Origin: an uncultured Planococcus sp. | Lineage (GTDB): Bacteria; Bacillota; Bacilli; Bacillales_A; Planococcaceae | DNA length: 64,000 nt | Direction: 5' to 3' | Assembly: GCA_947502505.1 (NCBI GenBank) | Contig: CANNAE010000001.1 | Location: forward strand, 425,265 to 489,264 | Shown: positions 29,634 to 37,223 of the stretch, in pieces | How positions within the stretch are numbered: position 1 is the stretch's first letter | How the letters are laid out: the number at the start of each line of letters is the position of its first letter | Notes under the pieces: generated by a model | Database searches by the model: none | Seen by the model: the letters and a program-made list of their open reading frames with translations, nothing else | Told to the model about the DNA's origin: nothing | Made by a program: the position numbers and the translations under genes

Positions 29634-30574
29634 TGGCTGAGAAATTAGTTGAAATCAAGAACCTCAAACAGCATTTCAATGTTGGCAAAGCAAACGAAGT
29701 AAAAGCTGTCGATGGCATTACATTTGATATTTATAAAGGCGAAACACTCGGCCTTGTAGGCGAGTCTGGCTGCGGGAAATCCACGACAGGCCGCTCGATC
29801 ATTCGCCTGTACGATGCGACGGATGGCCAAGTCCTTTATGAAGGCGAAAGTGTGCACGGGAAGAAAAACAAAAAGGACCTGAAGAAATTCAACCGCAAAA
29901 TGCAGATGATTTTCCAGGATCCTTACGCGTCATTGAACCAGCGGATGAAAGTCATGGATATTATCGCAGAAGGAATCGATATCCATGGTTTGGCAAAAGA
30001 CTCTGCAGAACGCAAGAAAATGGTGTACGACTTGTTAGAGACGGTCGGTTTGAACAAAGAACACGCAAACCGCTACCCGCACGAATTCTCTGGCGGACAG
30101 CGTCAACGTCTCGGCATTGCCCGTGCATTGGCAGTCGACCCAGACTTCATCATTGCGGATGAACCGATTTCGGCGCTGGATGTTTCGATTCAGGCACAGG
30201 TCGTCAACTTGCTGAAAGAATTGCAAGAAGAAAAAGGCTTGACGTACTTATTCATCGCGCATGATTTGTCGATGGTTAAATACATTTCAGACCGCATCGG
30301 CGTGATGTACTTCGGAAAATTGGTGGAATTGGCGACAGCCGACGAATTATACGCCAACCCGATGCATCCTTACACGCAATCATTGCTTTCGGCCATTCCG
30401 CTTCCGGACCCGAACTATGAGCGCAACCGTACGCGTAAAGCATATGACCCGGCAGTCCATAACTATGCCGATGGGGAAGATGTGAGAATGCGCGAAGTTT
30501 CACCGAATCATTTTGTCGATTGTTCAGAAAAAGAATTTGCAGAGTTGCAAGAACGCTTGGCTACAAAAAAATAA
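29633..30574 (+). CDS. oppF: Oligopeptide ABC transporter ATPase OppF
   Basis: The second ATPase of Opp, 313 residues. Walker A is GESGCGKS, the signature is FSGGQRQR, Walker B is [12 protein letters not shown] and the H loop is IAHDLS. The C terminus includes [12 protein letters not shown], a pattern usual for OppF of Bacillales. The ATG at 29633 overlaps the oppD stop (TGATG); AAGGGAG lies nine bases before it. It ends the operon, followed by a terminator. Confidence 0.94.
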   Translation: MAEKLVEIKNLKQHFNVGKANEVKAVDGITFDIYKGETLGLVGESGCGKSTTGRSIIRLYDATDGQVLYEGESVHGKKNKKDLKKFNRKMQMIFQDPYASLNQRMKVMDIIAEGIDIHGLAKDSAERKKMVYDLLETVGLNKEHANRYPHEFSGGQRQRLGIARALAVDPDFIIADEPISALDVSIQAQVVNLLKELQEEKGLTYLFIAHDLSMVKYISDRIGVMYFGKLVELATADELYANPMHPYTQSLLSAIPLPDPNYERNRTRKAYDPAVHNYADGEDVRMREVSPNHFVDCSEKEFAELQERLATKK

Positions 30575-30580
30575 TTCCCA

Positions 30581-30617
30581 AAAAGCATGTGCCCTTTAAA
30601 AGGCGCATGCTTTTTTA
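30581..30617 (+). terminator. Terminator after oppF
   Basis: AAAAGCATGTGCC paired with GGCGCATGCTTTT, then T residues. Confidence 0.9.
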
Positions 30618-30746
30618 TTTGGCTGAAGACAAGCTAATACGATTTCCATGCATAAAAAAATGTCGATGATTCTCTAAATTTACTAAATTACCCTGCCAAA
30701 TGGCTGTGGAAATGGTAGACTGAAGAAAAGTGAAAAAGGTGTGTGA

Positions 30747-31952
30747 ATGTGTGTGAAATCCTTGAAATGGCTTGCAGCGTCTGTAATTTTGATTGGCAGT
30801 GCCAATGCAGTGCAGGCAGCTGAAATCGAAACAGAAGATTTTTCGACCCGTACGTATGAAGCCGTCAAAATCGATTCGGGGTTGCTGGGGACATCGGAAC
30901 GTTTCCGCTTCGATTCGGGCTTGGCTTTCGAATATCCTGATGCAGTTAGGGGGATATTCGTGACCGGGAACTCGGCTGGGGGAGAGCGGTTTGCTTCGCT
31001 TGTCGATCTCATAGGAAATACTGATTTGAATGCAATGGTTATCGATGTCAAGGAGGACATGGGGCATTTGACGTACATGCCGGATGAGGATTCTCCACTA
31101 TCGGAAAAAGGCATCGGCACTTCATTGATCAAAGACCCGCGCGCAATGCTTAAGCAAATGGAGCAAGAGCAGATTTACCCGATCGCCCGCGTAGTTGTGT
31201 TCAAGGACTCCGCGCTCGCACAGCAGCATCCTGAGCTTTCCTTTACAACAGGAGGCCAAGTATGGGAAAACCGCCGCGGTGAAGCGTTCGTGAATCCGTT
31301 CATGAAGGAAGTTTGGGATTACAACGTAGAAGTGGCTATAGAAGCTGCTAAATTGGGGTTCAAAGAAATCCAATTTGACTATGTGCGTTTTCCTGAAGGG
31401 TTTGAACGTCTTGGTGAACAATTGGATTACTCGATGGGCGACTATGCAGAGTCCAATCTTGACCCTGTACAGCGCCGTGTGGAAGCTGTAACGGATTTTG
31501 TCGCCTATGCTAAAGAAAAACTCAAGCCGTACGGCGTGGAAGTGTCAGTGGATATTTTCGGCTACGCTGCGACATTGCCTGAAGCCCCCGGCATCGGCCA
31601 GAACTTCTCGAAAATTTCGGAGAATGTCGACGTTATTTCCTCAATGATATACCCGAGTCATTGGACAACTTATTTCGGCATTGCAAAGCCAGATTTAGAA
31701 CCTTATAAATTGGTTTCCGAATATGCAAAAGTGGAAAATAGCGTATTGTCCAAATTGGATGAAGCACCTACTTCGCGGCCTTGGCTACAGGATTTCACTG
31801 CGAGCTATTTAGGCAGCGGTAATTATAAGCGCTATGGCAAAGCAGAAGTCGAAGCCCAGATACGGGCATTGAATGAGCAAGGAATCGATGAATTCCTGCT
31901 TTGGAATGCCGGCAACAGCTATTCTCCGGGAGTGGATTATACACCTGAATGA
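30747..31952 (+). CDS. Exported DUF4015 putative glycoside hydrolase
   Basis: A 401-residue protein with an N-terminal signal peptide (VKSLKWLAASVILIG, cleavage near AVQAA). The rest resembles DUF4015 (COG1306), a TIM-barrel family related to glycoside hydrolases. Conserved-looking segments are VRGIFVTGNSAGG, MVIDVKEDMG, EIQFDYVRFPEG, VSVDIFGYAA and SSMIYPSHW. The acidic residues in FDYVRFPE and VDIFG could be catalytic, which is inference. The start could also be the GTG six bases downstream, as the weak AAAGGTG site fits both. It lies between the opp operon and spx. The substrate is unknown; a cell-wall or capsule glycan is possible. Confidence 0.8.
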   Translation: MCVKSLKWLAASVILIGSANAVQAAEIETEDFSTRTYEAVKIDSGLLGTSERFRFDSGLAFEYPDAVRGIFVTGNSAGGERFASLVDLIGNTDLNAMVIDVKEDMGHLTYMPDEDSPLSEKGIGTSLIKDPRAMLKQMEQEQIYPIARVVVFKDSALAQQHPELSFTTGGQVWENRRGEAFVNPFMKEVWDYNVEVAIEAAKLGFKEIQFDYVRFPEGFERLGEQLDYSMGDYAESNLDPVQRRVEAVTDFVAYAKEKLKPYGVEVSVDIFGYAATLPEAPGIGQNFSKISENVDVISSMIYPSHWTTYFGIAKPDLEPYKLVSEYAKVENSVLSKLDEAPTSRPWLQDFTASYLGSGNYKRYGKAEVEAQIRALNEQGIDEFLLWNAGNSYSPGVDYTPE

Positions 31953-31958
31953 CAAAGA

Positions 31959-31999
31959 GGCCCTTGCTGTCGACAAAACGATCAGCAGGGGCATTTTAA
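31959..31999 (+). terminator. Terminator after the DUF4015 gene
   Basis: GGCCCTTGCTG paired with CAGCAGGGGC across a 17-base loop region, followed by ATTTTA. Confidence 0.7.
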
Positions 32000-32031
32000 T
32001 ATTAGCGAGCGAATGAACCCAGGAAAGAATA

Positions 32032-32057
32032 TGAAACCTTTTAAAGAGTGAGACGTA
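32032..32057 (+). promoter_or_regulatory. ECF-type (SigM/W/X-like) promoter upstream of spx
   Basis: TGAAAC, a 16-base spacer and CGTA match the extracytoplasmic-function sigma consensus of Bacillales exactly. The site is about 300 bases before spx and after the terminator of the preceding gene, so its only downstream gene is spx. The 31953-32353 gap otherwise holds the promoters listed next. Confidence 0.75.
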
Positions 32058-32121
32058 CTATACAATAGAAGGATTATTTTCAAGACAGTTTGGTAAATGA
32101 GAATAATTTTTTCTTATTAAA

Positions 32122-32147
32122 GTTTAATTGATAAAAGAAACGGGTAA
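32122..32147 (+). promoter_or_regulatory. SigB-type promoter upstream of spx
   Basis: GTTTAA, a 14-base spacer and GGGTAA match the general-stress sigma-B consensus (GTTTaa-N12-15-GGGtAt). It lies about 200 bases before spx. Confidence 0.75.
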
Positions 32148-32259
32148 ATTTCTATTGTATAAGTTTTACAAAATCCTAGAAATGTAGCGAGACTGTGACA
32201 GAATCAATGTTTTTCAAAAATTCTTGCTGTCAGCTATATATTACTGAAGCCCAATGTTG

Positions 32260-32265
32260 TATAAT
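32260..32265 (+). promoter_or_regulatory. Likely SigA -10 box closest to spx
   Basis: A perfect TATAAT about 90 bases before spx. No good -35 box is seen at 16-18 bases, which would suit an activated or weak promoter. A short inverted repeat (ATTCT/AGAAT at 32292-32307) lies just downstream. Confidence 0.5.
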
Positions 32266-32353
32266 GATTGTAGAGCTTCTAAACGATAGTGATTCTAATT
32301 TAAGAATGAATTCCCTTAACACCTATGAATCCGAAAGGAAGTGCTCCACTATG

Positions 32354-32749
32354 ATGGTTACATTATTCACTTCTCCAAGCTGTACGTCTTGCCGTAAGGC
32401 GAAAGCGTGGCTGGAAGAACATGAGATTCCATATACAGAACGCAATATTTTCTCTGAACCTTTAACAATAAGCGAAATCAAAGAAATTCTGCGAATGACA
32501 GAGGATGGAACGGATGAAATCATTTCGACTCGTTCGAAAATCTTCCAAAAACTGAATGTAGACGTAGAGAGCTTGCCGTTGCAGCGCCTCTATGAATTGA
32601 TCCAAGAGCATCCGGGCTTATTGAGACGCCCGATCATCATGGATGAAAAACGCCTGCAAGTCGGTTATAACGAAGATGAAATTCGCCGATTCCTGCCACG
32701 TAAAGTGCGCGCATATCAATTGCTGGAAGCTCAGCGCATGGTCAACTAA
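32354..32749 (+). CDS. spx: Transcriptional regulator Spx
   Basis: Spx binds the alpha C-terminal domain of RNA polymerase and switches transcription during disulfide stress. The 131-residue protein is nearly full identity to the family pattern: [19 protein letters not shown] with the Cys10-x-x-Cys13 redox switch, [11 protein letters not shown] with the conserved Arg, and [21 protein letters not shown]. The ATG at 32354 gives the usual MVTLF start; an ATG three bases upstream is also possible with GGAAG at better spacing. The adaptor genes mecA and spxH lie nearby. Several candidate stress promoters precede it. Confidence 0.98.
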   Translation: MVTLFTSPSCTSCRKAKAWLEEHEIPYTERNIFSEPLTISEIKEILRMTEDGTDEIISTRSKIFQKLNVDVESLPLQRLYELIQEHPGLLRRPIIMDEKRLQVGYNEDEIRRFLPRKVRAYQLLEAQRMVN

Positions 32750-32760
32750 GAATAAGGGGA

Positions 32761-32815
32761 AAAAGCTGTCCGGTCTTTATGGTTTTTCATAAGGGATCAC
32801 GGGACGGCTTTTCTT
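32761..32815 (+). terminator. Terminator after spx
   Basis: AAAAGCTGTCC paired with GGGACGGCTTTT across an interrupted stem, followed by CTTTAT. Confidence 0.7.
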
Positions 32816-32969
32816 TATCTTCACGGGACCCGTCTTGAGGCAGCTTCTGGCATCGAAAGGCCGAGGTCTCGATTAGTTGCAAAAGTCTGTCGATTCGATT
32901 AAACTCTTAGATAATTATCTTCTCGTGCCGCCTATAGGCAGAAAAATGTTTTTAAGCCTTCAGGAAAGG

Positions 32970-32975
32970 TATAAT
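32970..32975 (+). promoter_or_regulatory. -10 box of mecA
   Basis: A perfect TATAAT lies 70 bases before mecA in the 295-base spx-mecA gap. The -35 region (TGTTTT) is weak. The rest of the gap shows nothing clear. Confidence 0.55.
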
Positions 32976-33044
32976 GAAGGTAGTAATAAATCACGGCTTT
33001 TGAGGAACTTCCTCTTAATCCGATCCGAAAAGGAGAGGTGTAAA

Positions 33045-33701
33045 ATGGAAATAGAACGCATTAACGACAACACAGTGAAATTTTACATTTCCTATCTTGA
33101 TGTTGAAGAGCGAGGGTTCAGCCGTGACGAAATTTGGTTTAACAGAGACAAAAGCGAAGAGCTTTTCTGGGAAATGATGGATGAAGTCAATGAAGAAGCC
33201 GATTTCGTTATGGAAGGGCCGCTGTGGATCCAAGTTCAAGCCATGGACAAAGGGTTGGAAGTCACTGTCACTCGTGCGCAATTGACGAAAGACGGGCAAA
33301 AACTCGATTTGCCGGATGATATAGAAGAGCGCCGCAAGATGTTTTCAGGAGAAGAGGCTGGTTCACAGGAGTTTGATGAGTTCGAACCAGTGTACGATGA
33401 GGGCGATACGAAGAAACTTGAATACTCATTTGCTCTCTCTGAAGTAGAAGAATTGCTCCCGATTGCGAAGCGCCTTATGTATATGCCGGTCGATACGGCA
33501 TTGTACCACTTTGACGGAAAGTATTATATGCACGTGAAGTTCGATGAAATCTTGCATTCCGAAAAAGATATCAAAGACCAATTGAGCGTCATCACGGAAT
33601 ATTTGCAGCAAACTCCAATGACGATCCATCGTCTTGAAGAATACGGCAAACCAATTTTCAAGCAAGACGCGCTGCCGAACGTGTTGCATTATTTCGGGTA
33701 A
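33045..33701 (+). CDS. mecA: Adaptor protein MecA
   Basis: MecA is the adaptor that delivers ComK (and in some species ComS or Spx-related targets) to ClpC-ClpP and keeps competence off. The 218-residue protein has the N-terminal target-binding domain MEIERINDNTVKFYIS with YLDVEERGFSRDEIWFNR, an acidic linker (about 100-125), and the C-terminal ClpC-binding domain with ALSEVEELLPIAKRL. The ATG at 33045 follows AAGGAGAG; an upstream in-frame start that would add 56 residues has no family support. coiA follows behind a terminator. Confidence 0.97.
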   Translation: MEIERINDNTVKFYISYLDVEERGFSRDEIWFNRDKSEELFWEMMDEVNEEADFVMEGPLWIQVQAMDKGLEVTVTRAQLTKDGQKLDLPDDIEERRKMFSGEEAGSQEFDEFEPVYDEGDTKKLEYSFALSEVEELLPIAKRLMYMPVDTALYHFDGKYYMHVKFDEILHSEKDIKDQLSVITEYLQQTPMTIHRLEEYGKPIFKQDALPNVLHYFG

Positions 33702-33728
33702 AAACCTCCTCTATAGGAGGTTTTTTTA
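33702..33728 (+). terminator. Terminator after mecA
   Basis: AAACCTCC / GGAGGTTT with a short loop and seven T. Confidence 0.9.
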
Positions 33729-33828
33729 TGTCTTTTTTCGTGACTGCAGAAAAACTGGAATCTCTAAATTTCGATATTGCGCTTATAGGCCCTTACAGCG
33801 TAAACTGAAAAAAAGGAGGGTGATTCCT

Positions 33829-34908
33829 ATACTCACAGCGCTTAATAATGGCCAGTTATTTACGCTGCAAGCTTATCATGTAAGAGAGCAATTAATTCAA
33901 TTCCGAAAAGGTCGAAGTTTTCTTTGCCCAGCCTGCAAAGCCCCTGTCGTCCTGAAAGTCGGCACGACAAAAATTCCCCATTTTTCCCATCTCCAGCAAT
34001 ACGCCTGCACGCCAGGCAGTGAACCGGAAACGCAGCTTCACCTGCTTGGCAAATCCCGGCTGGCTTCTTTTTTTCACGAAAAGAACATCCCGGCCCAGAT
34101 CGAGAAATACTTGCCCCCAATCAAGCAGCGTCCCGATTTGTTGGTCAAAAACTCAGCAATCGAATTCCAGTGCAGCGCATTGCCTATCGAGCAAGTGCTA
34201 AAGCGCAGCCAAGGATACGAAAAGACAGGCATCAATGCTATTTGGATTCGTGGCTTGGAACATACGCCAGCTACCGGTATGGGCATTTTTCAAATCCGCC
34301 CTTTTGAAAGAGCCATGTTCCGTTCAGCTTCACTTCATCCCCATCTTCTGCACTTCAACCCCCATCTTTCCCTCTTTATCTACTACTCCAATCTTTTTTA
34401 CGTCCAGGGCAATCGCTGGATTGGCAAGGCATCGCTATTGCCTGCGGATGCACAAAGCTTCCCGTTTGCGGTGCCGAAAATGGCGGCCAAAAAAGAGTAT
34501 GCGCAAGCCATAGCTCTTATGCGCATCGAGAACAATAAGTTTGTCCGTTCGCAATTATTTGCAAAGAACCGCATGCGAAACCCGTTTTGGCGTTTAAGCT
34601 ATGAACTGCAGCTTGAAAGAGAGGCAATTCCAGAGATTTTTGGTTTGCCGCTAGCAGGCGGGCATCTATTGACGGAGCATCCTATTATTTGGCAGATGAA
34701 GGCGGCTCTCATGATCGAATCTGGCAAGCCGGCGGACACTTTATTGACTGAGGGGCTTGTGAAGCTAGCGCCTGCTGGTGTGGACGTGCCTTCCCTGACG
34801 AAGGTGCTTTTGGCATACGAAACCCTCTACAGGAAGTGCCGGTCTGCAAGTTTTCCGGAAGTGGTGGATATTTCCTATCATCTGCTTGCAAAAGCGTGGG
34901 AAAATTGA
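33829..34908 (+). CDS. coiA: Competence protein CoiA, probable ATA start
   Basis: CoiA takes part in natural transformation, probably processing incoming DNA. The N-terminal zinc-finger region is FLCPACKAPVVLKVG followed by IPHFSH. The nuclease-like middle has HLLGKSRLASFF, QRPDLLVKNSAIEFQCS and SQGYEKTGINAIWI, with the Asp, Glu and Gln-Cys pattern of the family. No ATG or TTG fits the N terminus. AAGGAGG ends directly against a GTG at 33820 (zero spacing), while ATA at 33829 is nine bases away and gives the N terminus (M)LTALNNGQLF, which fits the M-[LF]-x-A start of CoiA proteins. The gene follows mecA, the competence adaptor, as in relatives. Confidence 0.85.
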   Translation: MLTALNNGQLFTLQAYHVREQLIQFRKGRSFLCPACKAPVVLKVGTTKIPHFSHLQQYACTPGSEPETQLHLLGKSRLASFFHEKNIPAQIEKYLPPIKQRPDLLVKNSAIEFQCSALPIEQVLKRSQGYEKTGINAIWIRGLEHTPATGMGIFQIRPFERAMFRSASLHPHLLHFNPHLSLFIYYSNLFYVQGNRWIGKASLLPADAQSFPFAVPKMAAKKEYAQAIALMRIENNKFVRSQLFAKNRMRNPFWRLSYELQLEREAIPEIFGLPLAGGHLLTEHPIIWQMKAALMIESGKPADTLLTEGLVKLAPAGVDVPSLTKVLLAYETLYRKCRSASFPEVVDISYHLLAKAWEN

Positions 34909-34960
34909 GAAAATAAGGTGTAATTCGTTTCCCGAAACAAGGGAAAGAGGAGGCAGCCAA

Positions 34961-36769
34961 ATGACGGAAAAACTAATGACAAGAGATCAAGTGCCTGCAG
35001 AACTGACATGGCGCTTGGAGGATATTTTTGCTACAGATTCACAATGGGAAGAGGAGTTCAAAGCTGTATCGGCGCTGGCTGAAAAAGCCGGCCAATACGA
35101 AGGTACTTTATCTGGAGGGGCAGACGCCCTATACGAGGCGTTAAACTATAAAGACGAATTATCACAGCGTTTACGCAAACTTTACGCATATGCACATATG
35201 CGCTATGACCAAGATACGACAAATTCGACTTACCAGGCGATGGACAGCCGCATCAAATCCCTTTTTGCCAAAACAGCCGCAGGTTTGTCATTTATGACGC
35301 CTGAGATCCTGTCCTTGGATGAGGAAGAGCTAAATCGCTATGTAGACGCTCACGATGGCTTGAAGCTTTATAAGCATGCCCTCGAAGAACTCAATACAAT
35401 GCGTCCGCATGTGTTGAAAGCGGAACAGGAAGCCTTGCTCGCACAACTCTCGGAAGTTGTCGGAGCGTCTTCTGAAACCTTCGGCATGCTCAATAATGCT
35501 GATTTAGAGTTCCCGGAAATCGAAAATGAAGACGGCGAAAAAGTGCAGATTACACATGGCAATTACATCCGCTTCATGGAAAGCAAAGATCGCCGCGTGC
35601 GAGAAGATGCGTTTAAAGCGGTCTATGCGACATATGGGAAATTCCGCAATACATTCGCATCGACTTTATCGGGCAATGTGAAACGCGATAATGTCCACGC
35701 GAGAATCCGTAATTACTCATCGGCACGTGAAGCGGCGCTGTCCGATGACCATATTCCAGAAGCTGTTTACGATCAATTGGTCGAAACCGTCCACAATAAC
35801 CTGCATCTATTGCAGCGTTACGTAGCACTCCGCAAAGAAGTGCTGGGGGTCGACCAGGTCCATATGTATGACATGTATACGCCGCTCGTCAAGGAAGTCA
35901 AGATGGAGATTCCATATGACCAGGCGACGGGGATGATGCTTGACGGCTTAAACGCATTGGGCGAAGAGTATGTCGGCATCGTCAAGTCCGGCATCGAGAA
36001 CCGTTGGGTCGATGTGAAAGAAAACAAAGGCAAACGCAGCGGGGCTTATTCTTCCGGCGCCTATGGCACGAATCCGTATATCTTGATGAACTGGCAGGAC
36101 AATGTAGACAATTTGTTTACCTTGGCTCATGAATTTGGCCATAGCGTACACAGCCATTACACAAGAGAGAACCAGCCATTCGTGTATGGCGATTATTCCA
36201 TTTTCGTGGCGGAAGTTGCCTCGACGACAAATGAAGCTTTATTGAACGAACACCTGGTCAACACGACCGAAGATGAGCAAGAGCGCATTTATTTGCTTAA
36301 CCATTGGCTGGATGGTTTCCGCGGGACGGTTTTCCGCCAGACAATGTTTGCTGAATTCGAGCATACCATCCATCAGATGGACCAGAATGGCGAAGCGTTG
36401 ACCGCCGACCGCCTGACGGAAGTGTATTACGAATTGAACAAGAAATATTTCGGTGAAGACATGGCTGTAGACGAGGAAATCGGCCTGGAATGGGCGCGCA
36501 TCCCCCATTTCTACTATAATTACTACGTCTTCCAATACGCAACAGGCTTTAGTGCTGCTACCGCTTTGAGCAAGAAGATTTTGGAGGAGGGAGAGCCTGC
36601 TGTTGAACGCTATATCAATGAGTTCTTGAAAGCCGGCAGCTCTGATTACCCGATTGAAGTCTTGAAAAAAGCCGGTGTCGACATGACTTCTTCCGAACCG
36701 GTTGAAGAGGCGTGCAAAGTCTTTGGGCAAAAGCTTGAAGAATTGGAAGCCTTGCTTAGAAAAAATTAA
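34961..36769 (+). CDS. pepF: Oligoendopeptidase F
   Basis: A cytoplasmic M3 zinc metallopeptidase (602 residues) that cuts peptides of roughly 7-17 residues. The zinc motif is LAHEFGHSVHSHY (HExxH), with the third ligand region FVAEVASTTNEALL 26 residues on. Family motifs KRSGAYSSGAYGTNPYILMNW and FYNYYVFQYATGFSAA-like segments are present. The ATG at 34961 follows AGAGGAGG. It lies downstream of coiA and close to the Opp importer, which fits a role in breaking down imported peptides. Confidence 0.97.
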   Translation: MTEKLMTRDQVPAELTWRLEDIFATDSQWEEEFKAVSALAEKAGQYEGTLSGGADALYEALNYKDELSQRLRKLYAYAHMRYDQDTTNSTYQAMDSRIKSLFAKTAAGLSFMTPEILSLDEEELNRYVDAHDGLKLYKHALEELNTMRPHVLKAEQEALLAQLSEVVGASSETFGMLNNADLEFPEIENEDGEKVQITHGNYIRFMESKDRRVREDAFKAVYATYGKFRNTFASTLSGNVKRDNVHARIRNYSSAREAALSDDHIPEAVYDQLVETVHNNLHLLQRYVALRKEVLGVDQVHMYDMYTPLVKEVKMEIPYDQATGMMLDGLNALGEEYVGIVKSGIENRWVDVKENKGKRSGAYSSGAYGTNPYILMNWQDNVDNLFTLAHEFGHSVHSHYTRENQPFVYGDYSIFVAEVASTTNEALLNEHLVNTTEDEQERIYLLNHWLDGFRGTVFRQTMFAEFEHTIHQMDQNGEALTADRLTEVYYELNKKYFGEDMAVDEEIGLEWARIPHFYYNYYVFQYATGFSAATALSKKILEEGEPAVERYINEFLKAGSSDYPIEVLKKAGVDMTSSEPVEEACKVFGQKLEELEALLRKN

Positions 36770-36784
36770 TAAAATCGATCCGCC

Positions 36785-36822
36785 AAACCTCTGCAGGAAT
36801 CTTCTTGCAGAGGTTTTTTTTC
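36785..36822 (+). terminator. Terminator after pepF
   Basis: AAACCTCTGCA paired with TGCAGAGGTTT, then eight T. The next 140 bases (36823-36960) are AT-rich and show nothing else. Confidence 0.9.
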
Positions 36823-36980
36823 ACTTTAGCTTGGACCGCGCAAGTGAAGGGAGTCATTTCATTATTGGCGCAATATTCAATATTATTTCAAGATGGGAAA
36901 GTACTGTAGAGAAACTGCTCAAAGCTTGGTTTTTATCATCAGTTAATTATTCTGAAATAGTATAAAAATAAGTGTGATGT

Positions 36981-36995
36981 ATGTAAGCGTTTGCT
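36981..36995 (+). promoter_or_regulatory. cre-like (CcpA) sequence upstream of roxS
   Basis: ATGTAAGCGTTTGCT agrees with the cre consensus WTGNAANCGNWNNCA except for the last base. It lies 35 bases before the roxS -35 box. Control by CcpA is speculative. Confidence 0.35.
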
Positions 36996-37006
36996 ATTAT
37001 GACGAA

Positions 37007-37027
37007 TTTGTGAAAAGCTTTGTGATT
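37007..37027 (+). promoter_or_regulatory. Tandem ResD-like boxes upstream of roxS
   Basis: TTTGTGAAA (37007-37015) and TTTGTGATT (37019-37027) both match the ResD consensus TTTGTGAAT closely and sit immediately before the -35 box, 12 bases apart. In B. subtilis ResD activates roxS when oxygen is low or nitric oxide is present. Confidence 0.75.
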
Positions 37028-37029
37028 TA

Positions 37030-37058
37030 TTGCATTAACTATTATGGCGTGATATTAT
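37030..37058 (+). promoter_or_regulatory. Promoter of roxS
   Basis: TTGCAT, a 17-base spacer and TATTAT with an extended -10 (TGA before it). Confidence 0.85.
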
Positions 37059-37063
37059 TAGCC

Positions 37064-37079
37064 TGTGAAATTAATCACA
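37064..37079 (+). promoter_or_regulatory. Rex-type operator at the roxS start
   Basis: TGTGAAATTAATCACA is a near-perfect palindrome that overlaps the predicted start point. It fits the Rex box core (TTGTGAAATNNTTTCACAA); the outer TGTGA-N6-TCACA also equals the Fnr/CRP-type motif. Rex represses roxS in B. subtilis according to the NADH level, so Rex is preferred. Confidence 0.75.
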
Positions 37080-37180
37080 TACAAACATACACCCCTTTGT
37101 TTGAGCGTGAACATTTCTCCCATCCCCTTTGTGTAAGATAAGAAAGGCGCCTTCCGGACGTGGAAGGCGCCTTTCGCTTT
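37065..37180 (+). ncRNA. roxS: Small regulatory RNA RoxS (RsaE)
   Basis: A predicted 116-base transcript between pepF and spxH, the place of RoxS in B. subtilis. It carries the unstructured C-rich seed regions of RoxS/RsaE: ACACCCCTTTGTTTGAGCGT and TTCTCCCATCCCCTTTG, which pair with ribosome sites of target mRNAs. It ends in a GC-rich terminator hairpin (AAAGGCGCCTTCC / GGAAGGCGCCTTT, 37143-37174). In B. subtilis and S. aureus it lowers expression of TCA-cycle and redox enzymes. The upstream ResD-like and Rex-like sites support the identification. The start point is inferred from the -10 box. Confidence 0.9.
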
Positions 37181-37190
37181 AGTTAAAAAA

Positions 37191-37223
37191 ATAAGCTAAG
37201 CTCCCGTAGGGGGCTTAGCTTAT
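37191..37223 (-). terminator. Terminator of the yjbI-spxH operon
   Basis: ATAAGCTAAGCTCCC paired with GGGGGCTTAGCTTAT, followed on the minus strand by a T run. The stem reaches into the spxH stop codon. Confidence 0.85.

Noticed and set aside
32291..32310. PerR or Fur box in front of spx
   Set aside because: Only the ATTCT/AGAAT arms are symmetric; the centre does not follow the 7-1-7 pattern.
32877..33044. Longer mecA with 56 extra residues
   Set aside because: The ATG at 33,045 has AAGGAGAG and gives the standard MecA start; the extension covers the promoter.
33729..33819. ComK box before coiA
   Set aside because: No pair of AAAA-N5-TTTT motifs at the proper spacing is present.
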